A stretch of DNA of 64,000 nucleotides from Ipomoea triloba (GCF_003576645.1 NC_044930.1:5692711-5756710); one strand, 5' to 3'; shown: positions 48,149-61,269, counted from the first letter of the stretch. Notes: generated by a model not told the origin, from the letters alone. Program-made: numbers and translations.

Positions 48149-49336
48149 ATGGTTGGAGATGTGAGCCAGAAAGTAGCCGAGATTAGCCTTTCGGCTATGA
48201 TCACTGAGGTGAACCTCGTGGGCTCTAACCCACGTGAATGGTTCATCGACACCGGTGCAACAAGGCATTTGTGTTGCAACTGGGAGATGTTCAGCACCTT
48301 TGAGACCGTTGAGGGCGAAAAGGTGTGGATGGGAAACTCTGCTCAGTCCGTTGTGGAGGGCATGGGCAATGTGGTTCTGAAGATGACTTCCGGGAAGGAG
48401 CTGACGTTGAAGAACGTGCTGTATGTTCCTGAACTGAGGAAGAATCTGGTGTCTAGCTCGTTACTGAATAAGCATGGCTTCAAGATGGTCTTCGAGTCAG
48501 ACAAGGTTGTTTTGTCAAAGTTAGGAATGTTTGTAGGCAAATGTTATGTAACTGATGGGCTGTTTAAGCTCAGTGTAATGCCTATTGTTATGAATAAAAG
48601 CAACGTTACTTCTGTTTACTTGCTTGAGTCTTCCAATCTGTGGCATGGTAGACTAGGTCATGTTAATTTTAACTCTATGCGTAGATTAATTAGCATGAAC
48701 CATATTCCTACTTTTCAAATTGACACAAATAATAAATGTGAAATTTGTGTTGAGGCAAAACTAACTAATGCACCTTTCAAATCGATTGAAAGGCAAACTG
48801 AACCACTGGAATTAATCCATAGTGATTTGTGCGATTTTAGATCGATACAAACAAGAGGTGGTAATAAATATTTTATCACGTTTATCGATGACTGCACGCG
48901 ATATTGCTATGTATATTTGCTGAATGGCAAAGATGAAGCCATAGATAAATTCATTCTCTATAAGAATGAAGTTGAAAGCCAACTTAATCGAAAGATTAAA
49001 AAGGTTAGAAGCGATAGAGGTGGTGAGTACAAAGCACCAATTGGTGACTTCTGTGCAAATGTAGGAATTATACACGAGCGTACGACACCTTACGCACCTC
49101 AATCGAACGGTGTTGCCGAACGAAAGAATTGTACATTGAAAGAAATGATGAATGCGATGCTTATCAGTTCGGGTTTACCTCAAAATATGTGGGGTGAGGC
49201 GATTTTGACAAGTAATTCCGCAAGAAGCTCGATAAGACTCCTTATGAGCTGTGGAAAGGTAGGAAGCCTTCCTACCAATACCTCAAAGTGTAGGGGTGTC
49301 TTGTCAAAGTTTTGGTGCCAACACCGAAGAAAATAA
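48149..49336 (+). CDS. copia protease-integrase region of pol
   Basis: The open frame really enters from the CCHC knuckle upstream; the ATG at 48149 is only the first Met after the stop at 47987. The aspartic protease has [12 protein letters not shown] (DTGA instead of the commoner DSGA). The GAG-pre-integrase zinc module has [10 protein letters not shown] and CEICVEAK. The integrase core shows [16 protein letters not shown] and SNGVAERKN, consistent with a DDE catalytic set. A shift after WGEAILTS (about 49.22 kb) destroys the end of the domain. Confidence 0.88.
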   Translation: MVGDVSQKVAEISLSAMITEVNLVGSNPREWFIDTGATRHLCCNWEMFSTFETVEGEKVWMGNSAQSVVEGMGNVVLKMTSGKELTLKNVLYVPELRKNLVSSSLLNKHGFKMVFESDKVVLSKLGMFVGKCYVTDGLFKLSVMPIVMNKSNVTSVYLLESSNLWHGRLGHVNFNSMRRLISMNHIPTFQIDTNNKCEICVEAKLTNAPFKSIERQTEPLELIHSDLCDFRSIQTRGGNKYFITFIDDCTRYCYVYLLNGKDEAIDKFILYKNEVESQLNRKIKKVRSDRGGEYKAPIGDFCANVGIIHERTTPYAPQSNGVAERKNCTLKEMMNAMLISSGLPQNMWGEAILTSNSARSSIRLLMSCGKVGSLPTNTSKCRGVLSKFWCQHRRK

Positions 49337-51393
49337 AGATAGGTCCAAAAATCGTGGACTGTATCTTTATTGGTTATGCACATAACAGTAGTGCTTATCG
49401 GTTCTTAGTACACGAGTCTCATAATTCGGACGTGCATAAGAACACGATAATTGAATCAAGGAATGCATCTTTCTTCGAAAATGTATTTCCTTGTAGGTCC
49501 AGCGAGGGACCGAGTACGTCAAAACCAACATTTGACGAACATGTGGATAATGATAGTGTGGATTCTGAGAAAGAACCCGAGCTCGAGCCTAGACGTAGTA
49601 AGCGGGCGAGAGTTGAAAAATCATTTGGTCCTGATTTTCTTACCTACTTGTTTGAGTATGATTCGGGTACTCTAACTTGTTTATTAGAAAATGAACCAGA
49701 TTTTCTATCTTGTTTGATAGAAAATGAGCCTCGAACGTACGTGGAAGCTGTGACTTCTACAGAAGGACCAATGTGGAAAGAGGCTATTAAAAGTGAAGTG
49801 GATTCTATCCTACAGAATCACACTTGGGAACTTGTCGATCTCCCTCCGGGTAGTAAACCCTTAGGATCCAAATGGGTCTTTAAAAGGAAGATGAAACCGG
49901 ATGGTTCCATTGAGAAGTATAAGGCTAGGCTTGTAATCAAGGGTTACAGGCAACGCGAAGGCCTTGATTACTTCGACACGTATTCTCCCGTAACGAGAAT
50001 AAACTCCATTCGGATGATACTTGCCATAGCCGCATTGCGAAATTTGGAAGTTCATCAAATGGATGTGAAAACAACTTTCTTAAATGGCGAGTTAGATGAA
50101 GAAGTCTATATGGAACAACCCGAAGGGTTCGTTGTTCCGGGCCAAGAAAAGAAAGTCTGTAAGTTGGTTAAATCGCTATATGGGTTAAAGCAAGCGCCTA
50201 AGCAGTGGCACGAGAAGTTTGACCATGCGATGTTAACCAATGGATTTAAAATAAACGAGAGTGATAAGTGTGTCTATGTTAAGGAAACGATAGACGAGTA
50301 TGTCATTCTCTGTTTATACGTAGATGATATACTCATCGTGTATGTCATTCTCTGTTTATACGTAGATGATATACTCATCGTTGGCAGTAATGATCGGATG
50401 ATCGTAGATGATATACTCATCGTTGGCAGTAATGATCGGATGATCAAGTCTACCAAAATCATCGTTGGCAGTAATGATCGGATGATCAAGTCTACCAAAA
50501 ACATGTTAAACGCGAGATTTGACATGAAGGATATGGGTTTGGCTGATTTGATCCTTGGGATTAAAATCATTAGGAGGCCAGATGGTCTCGTGTTGAGCCA
50601 ATCTCATTATATTGATAAAATCCTTGCAAAATTCAACAAGGATGATAATCACGTGGCTAGGACACCATTTGATACAAACCTTTTACTATCCAAGAATCAC
50701 GGAGAGTGTATTTCTCAAGTAGAATATGCTCGGATTATTGGTAGTTTAATGTATCTAATGAGTTGTACTAGGCCAGATATTGCCTTTGCGGTTAGCAAAC
50801 TCAGTAAATATACGAGTAACCCCGGTGATATGCACTGGAAGGCAATTGTGAGGGTTATGAGATACCTAAGGGATACTCGTAACTATGCACTGCACTATAC
50901 GGGATATCCTGCTGTACTTGAAGGGTATAGTGATGCTAACTGGATATCTGATATTAAGGACTCTAAGTCCACGAGTGGCTACGTGTTTACACTAGCCGGT
51001 GCAGTTGTTGCATGGAAATCCTCTAAGCAAACCGTGATAGCTAGATCCACGATGGAATCTGAGCTGATAGCCTTAGACAAATGTTGTGAAGAGGCTGAAT
51101 GGCTACGTCATTTTCTAGAGGATATTCCTAATTGGGAACGACATGTACCTTCAATATGTGTGCATTGCGATAGTCAAGCCACACTTGGGAGAGTACGAAG
51201 TCACATGTATAATGGTAAGTCTAGACATATACGTCGTAGACATAACACCATTAGACAACTTCTCTCAACTGGTGTTGTCTCGGTTGACTACGTAAAGTCA
51301 AAAGACAACATATCGGATCCATTAACCAAAGGGTTAAGTAGAGAGTTGACCGAGAAGTTGACACGAGGAATGGGTCTGAAGCCCTTGGTATAA
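49312..51393 (+). CDS. copia reverse transcriptase-RNase H region of pol
   Basis: A 693-codon open frame. RT motifs: [53 protein letters not shown], and the catalytic YVDD near residue 336. The region 50298-50502 is expanded by three staggered 42-bp duplications, giving VDDILIV three times; since 42 is divisible by three, the frame stays open. RNase H has [16 protein letters not shown] and [10 protein letters not shown]. The palm would not fold normally as written. Confidence 0.92.
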   Translation: MVPTPKKIKIGPKIVDCIFIGYAHNSSAYRFLVHESHNSDVHKNTIIESRNASFFENVFPCRSSEGPSTSKPTFDEHVDNDSVDSEKEPELEPRRSKRARVEKSFGPDFLTYLFEYDSGTLTCLLENEPDFLSCLIENEPRTYVEAVTSTEGPMWKEAIKSEVDSILQNHTWELVDLPPGSKPLGSKWVFKRKMKPDGSIEKYKARLVIKGYRQREGLDYFDTYSPVTRINSIRMILAIAALRNLEVHQMDVKTTFLNGELDEEVYMEQPEGFVVPGQEKKVCKLVKSLYGLKQAPKQWHEKFDHAMLTNGFKINESDKCVYVKETIDEYVILCLYVDDILIVYVILCLYVDDILIVGSNDRMIVDDILIVGSNDRMIKSTKIIVGSNDRMIKSTKNMLNARFDMKDMGLADLILGIKIIRRPDGLVLSQSHYIDKILAKFNKDDNHVARTPFDTNLLLSKNHGECISQVEYARIIGSLMYLMSCTRPDIAFAVSKLSKYTSNPGDMHWKAIVRVMRYLRDTRNYALHYTGYPAVLEGYSDANWISDIKDSKSTSGYVFTLAGAVVAWKSSKQTVIARSTMESELIALDKCCEEAEWLRHFLEDIPNWERHVPSICVHCDSQATLGRVRSHMYNGKSRHIRRRHNTIRQLLSTGVVSVDYVKSKDNISDPLTKGLSRELTEKLTRGMGLKPLV
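50298..50502. repeat. three staggered 42-bp duplications in the RT
   Basis: Duplicated windows start at 50298/50340, 50361/50403 and 50419/50461; each pair is exactly 42 bp apart and each window overlaps the next in the unexpanded sequence. Confidence 0.95.
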
Positions 51394-51950
51394 GTTCTAT
51401 AGTGGATACCCAACCTAGCTGGCACCTAGGTTCAATGGGACAACTAAATTATGGAACGTAGCGTGTCACTGTGGGGGTCTCGGACTCCCTACCAACTCCT
51501 CGTTAGAACAGTGGCTCCCGCACGAGGTTAGCACATTGATGCTTTAATGATTCGAATGTCGGTTGACATGTGTGAGTATGCGAGATACTCGGAAAAGAAT
51601 CACCTATGTGAGAGAGAAGTGAGGGTCGCTTCAAAGGAGAAATGAATTGGGCTCAATTCTTTAGAAACTCTTGCAGAACCAGGAACGGTGACCCACGACC
51701 AAAACGGACACACTCATGAGAACAGAACAAGGTTGGAAGGTTCCTGTGTGAGATTTGTCATCGTCTACACAAACGGCAGTCGGTTCAAAGACATCACGTT
51801 CTACCGCACAGCCAGTAGAGTAAATGTATCTTCACGAGGGAAGGTTCAAAGGGTAACACCTACCTATCCTATGCAGGGATCGACCGGTGAACACAGTTGT
51901 TTCCGATTTCAAACCAACCCCGAAAATCAATTTTCATTCATGTGGGAGAT
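51394..51950 (+). other. copia 3' untranslated region and polypurine tract
   Basis: No ORF of note. It ends with TGTGGGAGAT directly before the 3' LTR, the usual copia polypurine tract. Confidence 0.75.
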
Positions 51951-53134
51951 TGTTGGAAAATAGCATGAAAAATGGCAATTTAAGTGGCTATTTTGTGGTA
52001 CAAATAATTGTAGGGTCCACTTCCGATTTGGGTCGGGTCAAAGTGGATTCGGGTTCTTCGTAGTTAGACGAAGAGATTGATATATTGTACGCACAAAACG
52101 GATAATGGGTGAATGAGGAATTGGTTCTCAAAGTTGACCCATTTGAGTTGGAAAAATTGAGGGAAAGCTTTAGAATAAGACTTTGTCCCACATTGGTTTG
52201 GAAAGGGAATTTGCACCACTATTTGTACAAGTGTCTTTCTTAGGCTTAGTGAATTGTATAGCATAGAGGCTCTCTCTCGCGCGCAGGGGGGTGCAAATCA
52301 AAATCCAAAATGAGTTCGAAAAGGCTTGAACTCATGTGCGCCGGCACGAATGTCGTTCGAAAAATTGGGCGGCCTTGCGGGCTAAGTTATGCCAATTTTT
52401 CGAGACTTTTTCCAACACAAAGCCTCTAAGGATTCGGCCTCAAGGACTCGTGATCTAGTCCTCGGCCAGGCCAGGACTCGTTCGTGATCTCCGTGATCTC
52501 TAGTCCTCGGTGAGGATTCGTTCGGACGACTCGCGCAATGGTTCGGCCTTTCGTAGCCCGAATCATTGGACGAATCCTAGTTCATCCATGTAATCTGAAC
52601 ACCTCGGTGTAACTCCACGCCTCGGGTAGTGACCGTTCAAGTCTTGATTCATCTGTTACGGAATTAATACCGGGTTAATTCCAATTTTTATTATCTGAAT
52701 CAATTCTCAGGTAGTGGTCGACCGTTACAGGGGTTACAAGGCTGAGTTTATGATCAGCTTAAGTGCCTTAATTAAATGCTATTAATCCAGCAACTCCTAT
52801 ATAAGTTGATGGTAGGAGCAGCAGATTTATACACACAACAGAAAATATACTTTTCTCTCTCGAAAACTCTGCTTCTACTCTCTTCTTAGCACACTGTGTT
52901 CAGCCCTTGTTTTTGTTCGCTGGGTTTCGAAGTTTGAGTGCTCAAACTAGAAATCGAAGCTTGTTTTATCCTGGGAAACCTAGGCTACAACGCTCCTAGC
53001 ACCGTGAGAGGTAGCAAATAAGGTTTTAAGGATAGTGTAGTAAGTACACGACTCAAGCTTGTCCAGAATTCCTTTCGTATTTTGTGCTTGTTATTTTTTC
53101 TGGAACTATTATTTTCGTAATATATTTCCTAACA
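51951..53134 (+). repeat. 3' LTR (1,184 bp)
   Basis: Begins TGTTGGAAAATAGCATGA and ends TTTCCTAACA like the 5' LTR, with scattered substitutions. It lacks the tandem expansion of the 5' copy but has its own small insertion (GACTTTTTCCAACACAAAGC near 52400). Confidence 0.93.
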
Positions 53135-53139
53135 AATAT

Positions 53140-54385
53140 TTCAAATTTTAATTGAACTAAATTCGAGTACTTGTCGATTAAAATAATTTAATTAAGTTCA
53201 ACATTAGACAATGCAAAATTCCCAAGTGGAGTCTTACAAAATGCTAATACCAGTGTGTATGTTTGTTGTCCTGGTGTTAAACTTGGGCCTCCCCATCATT
53301 TTCCTTTGCAAAGGTTAAATTTGCAAAAGTTGTAGATATTATAGATAAATATATATAATCCAAATACGAGTGTTGGGTGGGTTTAAGCTCAAAGAGTTTG
53401 TTGGATTGGACAACATTATCCCTTCACAATACCATTCCTCAGTCTAGCCCAACAAAATATATTCACCCACTTCAACTATCCAATCAGCACACTAATTGCT
53501 TCAGTATGGATGCGCATCTAAACGGCCGGATAAAAATTAAATTACAGTAAAAGACACACTAAACCGCATTACAAATATCCTATGCAATATGTTTGATTGA
53601 GAAAATGTTAACAATAATTAAACTCGTGACAATTTAAGTCTGAAAATCGTTCTTTACCCACTTGGTCACATCTTTTAGAGTATGAATTAGAATAATTATA
53701 ATTATTTGCTTCATAAGTAATTTTATAAAATCTTGCATTGTCATAGTCAAATTGTGATTTTTTTTTTTGTTAATGGAAAAACGAAATATGTCACTCATTT
53801 GGCATATGAAGTTGCAAAACAATTCTTTTTAGTTGGTTAAAATTAAATAAATCTTATAAGCGGCTAATAATATCACCTGCGGAAAAAGACAAGAATATAC
53901 AATGATATAAGAGTGGAAGAATAATATTAATATAAAATTAGGAAAAAATGCTAATGATGCAATGAATAAGTATAATGAAAATCCTTCAATAGTAGTTTCT
54001 AATAATAGTCAACTTATAATTAGATGTTTTTACAGTTTTCCTACTCAGACGTGACCAAATAAAAAGATAAAATGCATTAACAAACTCGTTGTAAAGTGTT
54101 TTATTAAATTATTCTTAGATTCAAATTTGTGTTTGGAAGAATGAAAGATTGTTGCAATTTGCCAAGTAAATTAAAAGATGAACACACATTGTCCTTGGAA
54201 TCTCCAAGATGCCATCGGATTAAAAAAGTTACCACAAAACAAACATAAAAACAGACAGAGATAAAATGTCCCCCAATAAAGCCACCTTTGCCAACGACTT
54301 CCGCTGTCTGCTATTCAAAATGCTACGGTATATACAAATGTTTAGTTTTCAAAATTGTCACCCAAAATAAAAACCCCTACCTTTA
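53140..54385. other. intergenic
   Basis: AT-rich; no gene, RNA or repeat was recognised. Confidence 0.5.
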
Positions 54386-54701
54386 GGGGCGTTTGGTTCA
54401 CGGAATCTTGGATTACCCCAGGTAATAGGATTACCTCCAAGAAGGTAATGTGAGATTTTAGGAATGTAAGATTACCTGATGTGTTTGGTTTGGATTGTGG
54501 AATATAATATTACTTTGTTTGGTTAAAGGTTATATTTTAGGTTATATGGGACAATTTACTATAATGTCCTTTATTTTGTGTATTTTTATTTATTTATATG
54601 TATGAATGTATTGATGCTTAATATTAAAAAAATAAATATATAAATATACACACATGTATATTTGATTATATAAACATATATTTATTTTATATATGTTATT
54701 G

Positions 54702-54745
<44 letters not shown>

Positions 54746-54966
54746 AGGATTAGTTAACAAGGGCAAAGTTGGAATAATCCAAGGTAATCTTAGATTACCT
54801 AAAAAAACGGGGGTAATCACATTACCTTGAAACATTACCGCCACATCAGCTTTGAGGTAATATAACATTATCAGGTAATCTCATAACTTGAAACAAACAA
54901 GGTAATATAACATTACCAGACTCAGATTACTTAGGTAATCTCAGATGACCCGAACCAAACAGCCCC
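54386..54966. mobile_element. PIF/Harbinger (Tourist-like) MITE
   Basis: Ends GGGGCGTTTGGTTC and GAACCAAACAGCCCC, inverted with one mismatch, with TTA duplications at 54383-54385 and 54967-54969. The interior is full of GGTAAT(C/G)T/AGATTACC repeats on both arms around a (TTA)n core. No ORF. Confidence 0.85.
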
Positions 54967-57229
54967 TTAGTATAAAGTATAGTTCTTGGAGGTAGGTTAA
55001 GGTTATCTTCATCATCATTGACTTTAGTACTTCACACTAACATCTAGTTTTTGTTTGTAAAAAATATAATTTTTTTTTCTTGAAAAATTCTTGAAACTGG
55101 GAATTATTACGCTTGGTTGGTGCCTTGGTGGGAGAGATTTTTACTTGAATTTCAATTCTTAAAATATAAGGAAAAATATTCACTTTAGTACCTTAGTTAT
55201 TTTGTTTTCCTTATGAAATTCCTAAAAATAACAACCAAACAAATTCTTTTTCATGAAATTTAAACTTCATTAGAAGGATCACGACTTGTCTCATTTTGAA
55301 AGTTGGTGGACCATAAATGGTTAACTTAAACCGTGAATAGTAACAATTTGAAAACTGAATAATCACGAGTGGTTAAATTAAAAGTTTAAGTGAAATGTAA
55401 AAGAAATTATTATACTCAAAGAACCCTTCATGGTAATATCGTAATAACTCTCAATCAAACTCTATAGAAATTTAATAATGTACAAATTATTCCTAGGACT
55501 GACGAACCAAACAAGTTGCAGTCTTAGCCGTTGACGTAAGCTTTTCCTTTACTCATCTTCTTTTTTTCTTTTAATTAGGGTAGGGCAGATAAAATTAATA
55601 TTTCGGCTGGGACCCAAACTACATGAATATGAAAAAAAGGGTGTTATAGAACTTAAAACTGTTTGGGCTTGGAGCCCAGGGGATGTTGGTGTAGTTTTAT
55701 TATAAGAAAATTTAGGGGGTCGGAATGAAATTATCCCTTAAGAAAACAGAAAAAATAATTCCATTTTTTCAGTTGGAACAACCAGCATATTATGGTCGAG
55801 TGAATGTTAATTATGTTTCTATGAAACCTTTTAAGGAAAGCTACTGAGGATCAAGAAAAACATAGGAATTTAGTTGAATATTTGGTAGTGTTGGAGATGG
55901 AATTATTATTATGATTATTATTATTATTATTATAGTGTGGGCCCTGAACACCCAATTCCTACTTTTTAGTTCTAAAATTTGTTAGTTCACCATTAGCTTT
56001 TTGGATCACTCTTGCTCCGGTCTAAATCATCATTAGTGACCCATTTTGCGTTGGCATTACAATCCTTTTAAGCATGATTGACATTATATCTGAAAGGGTT
56101 ATATATGAAATCCGCTATTCTACTAATTTAAAATCATACGTTGATATTACTTGATCATAAAATTTCTCGAGCCATTAATACATGCAATTGTGCTGATATA
56201 TATTTACAAGTTTCGTGTTATTTGTGCATTTCTTTAATATCTATAATTATGAATCAAGTCTCATATTTGTGCCACTTAACCACAAAATCTTGAGTATAAT
56301 TCAGATGCAAGATGAGTATATGCATGAGTTGGTTGGTTGATTCTTGGCCTAATTCTTAAATTCATCATTAATAATCTTAAAAACAAACATGGAAATCCTC
56401 TGCCATTCATGCTCAGAATGCTCTTATCCAATTCAAACAATGCCAAGGTATTACTGTTTGAATGATTAAAGTAACCAAAACTTATTTTATACCATGCAAA
56501 ACGAAATGAAATTAATTAGTAACCAACAAGTTATAGGAAATGTGACGAAACCACGTATTTTAACATGTACAATATGCCGACACGCTATTAAGAGAGGACG
56601 AATAATATATAGCTCCAGAGGTGAATCCAAAGGCTGTAAATGGAGATCCAGAAACTTAGCTTGTGGGACTTAACATGCATGGTAGAGTGTTGAAGAAGTT
56701 GTGGCATGGCGGACCACATTCACAGCTAGCACAGAAGAGGTAACAACAAAATTTGTGGTATCGGATTCTTTTATGCATTAAATTAAATTTCTGTAATTTC
56801 ATATGTGCAGACGAAAACATCATTTTTGGTGCGTTATGGAATGTATGTCGTCCTAACTTATGGTCTGTGGGTCGCATGAAGCTTCTTACCCCTTCGTACT
56901 GCCACTGCATTTAATTAATTTTGACATTTTGTCTGCAAACAAAATATTTAGGAAAATAATCATAAAAACAAAACAAGTTAAATATACAAAGGTAAATAAG
57001 TAAATTCTAAATCACTTTTATATTTGTCAATACCTTCTTAGTCAAGCACGTCTTCTGACCTATACATGAAAAACGAATTAAGTAGCATGAAGTAAATGCT
57101 TCTCAAATTTAATAATAATAATAATCATTATTATTATTAGTATTATCAATCTGTTAAAAAAAAAAAACTCACATTACATTTTATAAGACTAGTTATTTGA
57201 ATCTACCATTGCACAAATATGTGCCTAAC
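54967..57229. other. intergenic
   Basis: No supported gene. A (TTA)n tract lies at about 55906-55934. A Cys-containing minus-strand frame at 56656-56910 has no recognisable family pattern. Confidence 0.5.
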
Positions 57230-57383
57230 AAATTATTTTGTCTAGTATATAATACCCAAGTGAGAGGTCACAGGTTCGATTCCCAGTGGGGACGTTAGCT
57301 CTTTGTGCTTCAGTAGGTTAAGAAAGTATGTATGGACAGATTCTACATTTGTAACAGAATCAATAGTATTCAAACAAAGAATA
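57230..57383 (+). mobile_element. tRNA-derived SINE
   Basis: B box GGTTCGATTCCC with an upstream A-box-like TTGTCTAGTATATAA, then CTTTGTGCTTCAGTAGGTTA and the family tail GGACAGATTCTACATTTGTA. Same family as 11437-11590; no clean target duplication found. Confidence 0.7.
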
Positions 57384-57809
57384 AACATTGGACCACATTA
57401 GTTCTTATGCATTTCATGTGTATAACAATTAGGGAATTATAATGGTGTCATGTTGATAATATTCAGTATAATTATTCATACCATACTCGATTCTACGAAT
57501 ACTATTAATATCAATGTAAATAATACTCCGTACTTAATACAATCATGTATACTATACATACTCATCATAGAAAAATTAATAACAACAACAACTACAACAA
57601 TACAATTAATTATAGTTAAGTAGATGCTAAGTAATTAATTTTGAATTTAATTAGTATGTATTAATAAGTGTACCAATATTAGGAATGCAAAAGGTCATTT
57701 TGTAGAAACAAAGAAGCATTATTTATGCTTGCAAAAAAAAAAAAGCATTATTTATTTATTATTATCATTTAAGAAAATGGTAAAACAAATTAAAGAAGGA
57801 TTTCTACTA

Positions 57810-57965
57810 CACACACTCCCAAATTCTACTCCATTACTCCTACTCCCTGAGGTGGCAAATAGACATTGATTATTTTTATCATGTGGGTTCACAGAAAAGT
57901 GTCTACATCACAACCATGTGAGAGGGAGTGCAAATTGGGAGTATAAAGTGAGAGTACACCAAATA
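57810..57965. mobile_element. small MITE
   Basis: ACTCCCAAATTCTACTCC on the left is inverted against GGGAGTATAAAGTGAGAGT on the right. A related copy is at 26555-26720 (ACAGACATTGGTTATTTTCA shared with ATAGACATTGATTATTTTTA). Confidence 0.55.
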
Positions 57966-58568
57966 TTTTCCTTAAAGAAGCATTTCAAGATTTGTCCAAA
58001 AGAAGCAAGAAAGTGTGATCATAAGCAAGCTGCAGCGTATCACCAAATTATGAAAACTTGCAAAGAGTGGACCTCTTAGGTATCCGTCGCTTACACGATT
58101 CCCATCACCATATCTCTGCTTCTTGGTGTAAAATTTTGGGACATTTTAGAGCTGTTTAATATATACTTTCTTTCAAATAGAAAACTAAATATATTATAAT
58201 ACAGAGTGTGCAGTAATCATGGCAGAGCCGTTGTTTAAGCAAAGCCCAACAAAAGCAACAAAGGCGAAAGGGACAGAGGCTCCCCATTTAAGCAAAGCCA
58301 AGCCCACAAAACCCTTCACTGCCTGTCTGCTTCCCCAAGTCTTTAGAACTTGTGTTGTCTCTTCTGTATCATTGCGGTGTTTTCACAGATAATCATATTA
58401 TAGTCTATCTCTTCTCTGCTTGGTAGCTTCAGAGTTTCCTCTAATCATTACCATCTTCCACTCTTTTATATTTTTTATTTTGAGGAAAAAAAAAAGGGAT
58501 TCCAATGTGGCCATTTTCCTTATTTTGTACTTTTACCCTTCAGAAGACATGGTTGAAGTGGAATCCTT

Positions 58569-61269
58569 ATGGATAGAGCTTTCTCATGCCAAGAACAAAG
58601 AGAGGGCACTCTGGAATTCCAGCCACAGCTCAAGCATTTCATTCCTCTCAACTGCCACACCACTACCCCCAGGTCCAAGAACACTTCCCATTTCTCTGCA
58701 TTGAGGCTTAGACTTCCAAAATCTCTCAAGAATCTGTATCACAAGGCCAAGGTGAACAATGGGTTTGGGTCAAAAAGGCATCAATTTGATGGCATTGTGG
58801 TGAGCAACTCTGCTTATTGTTCTTCCCCTTGTTTTCTTGATGAAAAGATGGAGACTTGTGCTGAAAAGCTTGAAGAAAAAGTTGATTTTGTTGTTGGGTA
58901 TGGGAATGAAGAGGAGGAGGGTAGAGAGAGCTGTTCTGGTTCTGAGTATTTGGTGTCAGAGGCAACTCTCAATGAAGAACACAGTAGCACCGATTCATGT
59001 TCACCCCCTTCCATGATTTGGCATATTCAAGAAAATGAGGATTCTCATGTCAATGAAGAAGTAGAGAAACCCAATTTGGATAAAAGGAAGTTCCAGAAAC
59101 AAGGCTCCAGTTTATCAGGTCTGAGTTTCTAACAATTTTTGTATTTCTGCATACACTGTAATTAGCAATAGGTCTGAGTTTCTAACAATTGGATTCCTTA
59201 AACCTGTGTTTCCTGCAGAGGTTGAGATGATGAAGGAAAGATTCTCAAAATTGCTGTTGGGAGAAGATATGTCTGGTTGTGGCAATGGGGTCTGCACAGC
59301 ACTGGCTATTTCAAATGCCATTACTAATCTTTGTGGTATGCTTAAATTTGTTGTTTAGTTTGCTTGTTTTTGTCATATGGATTGAAATATTGAATTGGTG
59401 ATACTGTAAAAATGCTGCCTTTGCCTAATTTGCTGTTTTTCATTCTGTTAGCTACACTTTTTGGACAAATTTGGAGATTAGAGCCTTTGCCTCCTGAGAA
59501 GAAATTGATGTGGAGAAGAGAAATGGAATGGCTGCTTTGCATTAGTGATCACATTGTGGAGTTGATACCCTCTTGGCAGACATTTGCAGATGGAACTAAG
59601 CTTGAGGTAGTGTTAGGTCATGAATTTTGGGATATAATTTCCTACAACAATTTGCTATTGTTTAATTCGATTATGAAGTGTTGTATTCCTGCTAAATCTG
59701 GACTCACATGTGAATAAATGAACTGCCAAATCCATGTTTAAATATTTTGCTTTGATTGTTATAGGTCATGACCTCTAGACCGCGATCAGATCTTTATGTC
59801 AACCTACCAGCTCTACGCAAACTGGATAATATGCTTCTGGTAAGATATGCGTTCTCTCGTGTCTTGGCAAATGCATTGTTTTTCATTGTGTGTGTTTATC
59901 TGAATTCTAGCCCTTGTGTTTGAAGGAAATTTTGGACACTTTTGAGAATACTGAGTTCTGGTATGTGGACCAAGGCATCTTAGCCCCGGAAGCAGATGGC
60001 TCATCGTCGTTTAGAAATCCTCTCCCCCGCCAAGAGGAGAAATGGTGGTTGCCAGTTCCTCGAGTTCCCACTTCGGGTCTCAGTGAAAAAGCACGAAAAC
60101 AGTTGCAGCACAGGCGCGATTGCACGAACCAAATCCTGAAAGCTGCAATGGCCATCAACAGTAACGCTTTAGCTGAAATGGACATCCCTGAATCGTATTT
60201 GGAAGCACTTCCAAAGGTATGCAGGCCCCTCGGTATAAACATTACTCGGTTACAAACGCCTTATTGTAACTCATTGTGCTTCTAACTTGATTACAGAATG
60301 GCAAAGCTAGCTTAGGTGATCTTATCCATCGCTATATCACCTCTGATCAATTCTCGCCCGAATGCTTGCTTGGCTGCATTGATTTGTCTTCTGAGCATCA
60401 AGCACTGGAAATAGCCAACCGGGTGGAGGCCTCGATTTATATCTGGCGCAGAAAAACCCACTCGAAACCCCTACCTAACACACACCGATCCAATTCCAAG
60501 ACATCGTGGGAAATGGTTAAAGATTTGGTGATTGATGCAGATAAACGTGAGGTCCTTGCAGATAGAGCTGAAAGCCTTCTGCTTTGCTTGAAGCAACGGT
60601 TTCCCGGTCTTCCTCAGACCACTTTAGACATGAGCAAGATCCAATATAACAAGGTTAGCCTTATTGCCATCCCATCCCATCCCATATCATTGTAAATTTG
60701 TAATTGCTTTTAGGTAGTCGAAACTTGAAATTCGTGCTGACTGAACCTCGTTTCTATAGGATGTTGGCAAATCCATACTCGAAAGCTACTCCCGAGTTCT
60801 GGAGAGTTTGGCTTTCAACATCGTGGCACGTATCGATGACCTTGTTTACGTGGACGACTTGACCAAGCATTCTGATCAATTCGTGCCCATATCGAAAGTA
60901 GGCATCATTGCTCACAAGAGTGCAGGGACTCCCCTCTCTGTACCAGTCTCTGGCACTCCATACAAAACCGCTTTCTCTACACCTAGCTTCTCGCCCTCCC
61001 AGCGTTTCAGTCCTGCAAAGGGAGAAAGAGAGAGATCACATTTCCTCGACACCACCAAGCTCCCTCATCGCGGATTTGGGGTGAAAAAGATCTTGACAGA
61101 TTATCTGAGCATCGATTCCAAAGGTAAGGACTTTAGTAACAATATGAGAAGGTCTGATTCGTTGTCCAGCACTTCCCACGAGATATCAGCGCCAGAATCA
61201 GTTCGATCTTCTGAGTGTTCAAGAGAAGTTATCAGCCCGTTTACGCTTGGTTCAACGGGGGAGGACTGA
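58569..61269 (+). CDS. ROPGEF: Rop guanine nucleotide exchange factor (PRONE domain)
   Basis: Activates plant Rho-type (ROP/RAC) GTPases by GDP release; acts at the plasma membrane in polar growth and receptor-kinase signalling. Seven exons: 58569-59118, 59219-59335, 59452-59606, 59765-59839, 59926-60216, 60297-60653 and 60760-61269, all with GT-AG introns and consistent phases, giving about 684 aa. The PRONE domain spans about residues 184-553, beginning [20 protein letters not shown], with [20 protein letters not shown] and the ending [14 protein letters not shown]. The first 183 residues are variable and acidic. The C-terminal tail is Ser/Pro-rich ([12 protein letters not shown]), a likely phosphorylated autoinhibitory region. 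The start at 58569 is the first Met in frame. Exon 5 has an alternative AG at 59910 that would add five residues in frame. Confidence 0.94.

Larger units (their letters stand above)
44236..53134 (+). mobile_element. Ty1/copia LTR retrotransposon, full-length but degenerate
   Basis: The element is bounded by TG...CA LTRs and a 5-bp target duplication AATAT (44231-44235 and 53135-53139). The domain order gag, protease, integrase, reverse transcriptase, RNase H places it in Ty1/copia. The LTRs are highly similar apart from indels and tandem duplications in the 5' copy. Coding is interrupted by a shift near 47.81 kb, a stop at 47987-47989 and a shift or small deletion near 49.22 kb, so it is not autonomous as assembled. 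It separates the GSTU array from the RopGEF region. Confidence 0.95.

Noticed and set aside
47216..50570. Minus-strand open frames opposite gag-pol
   Set aside because: Shadows of the real plus-strand retrotransposon coding sequence; no motifs.
55660..56910. Cys-rich 84-residue minus-strand frame as a possible secreted peptide
   Set aside because: No signal peptide at the start, Cys spacing fits no family I know, and composition is not coding-like.
57236..57310. Possible tRNA gene (B box GGTTCGATTCC)
   Set aside because: No cloverleaf or acceptor stem; the sequence belongs to the SINE family with the common tail.
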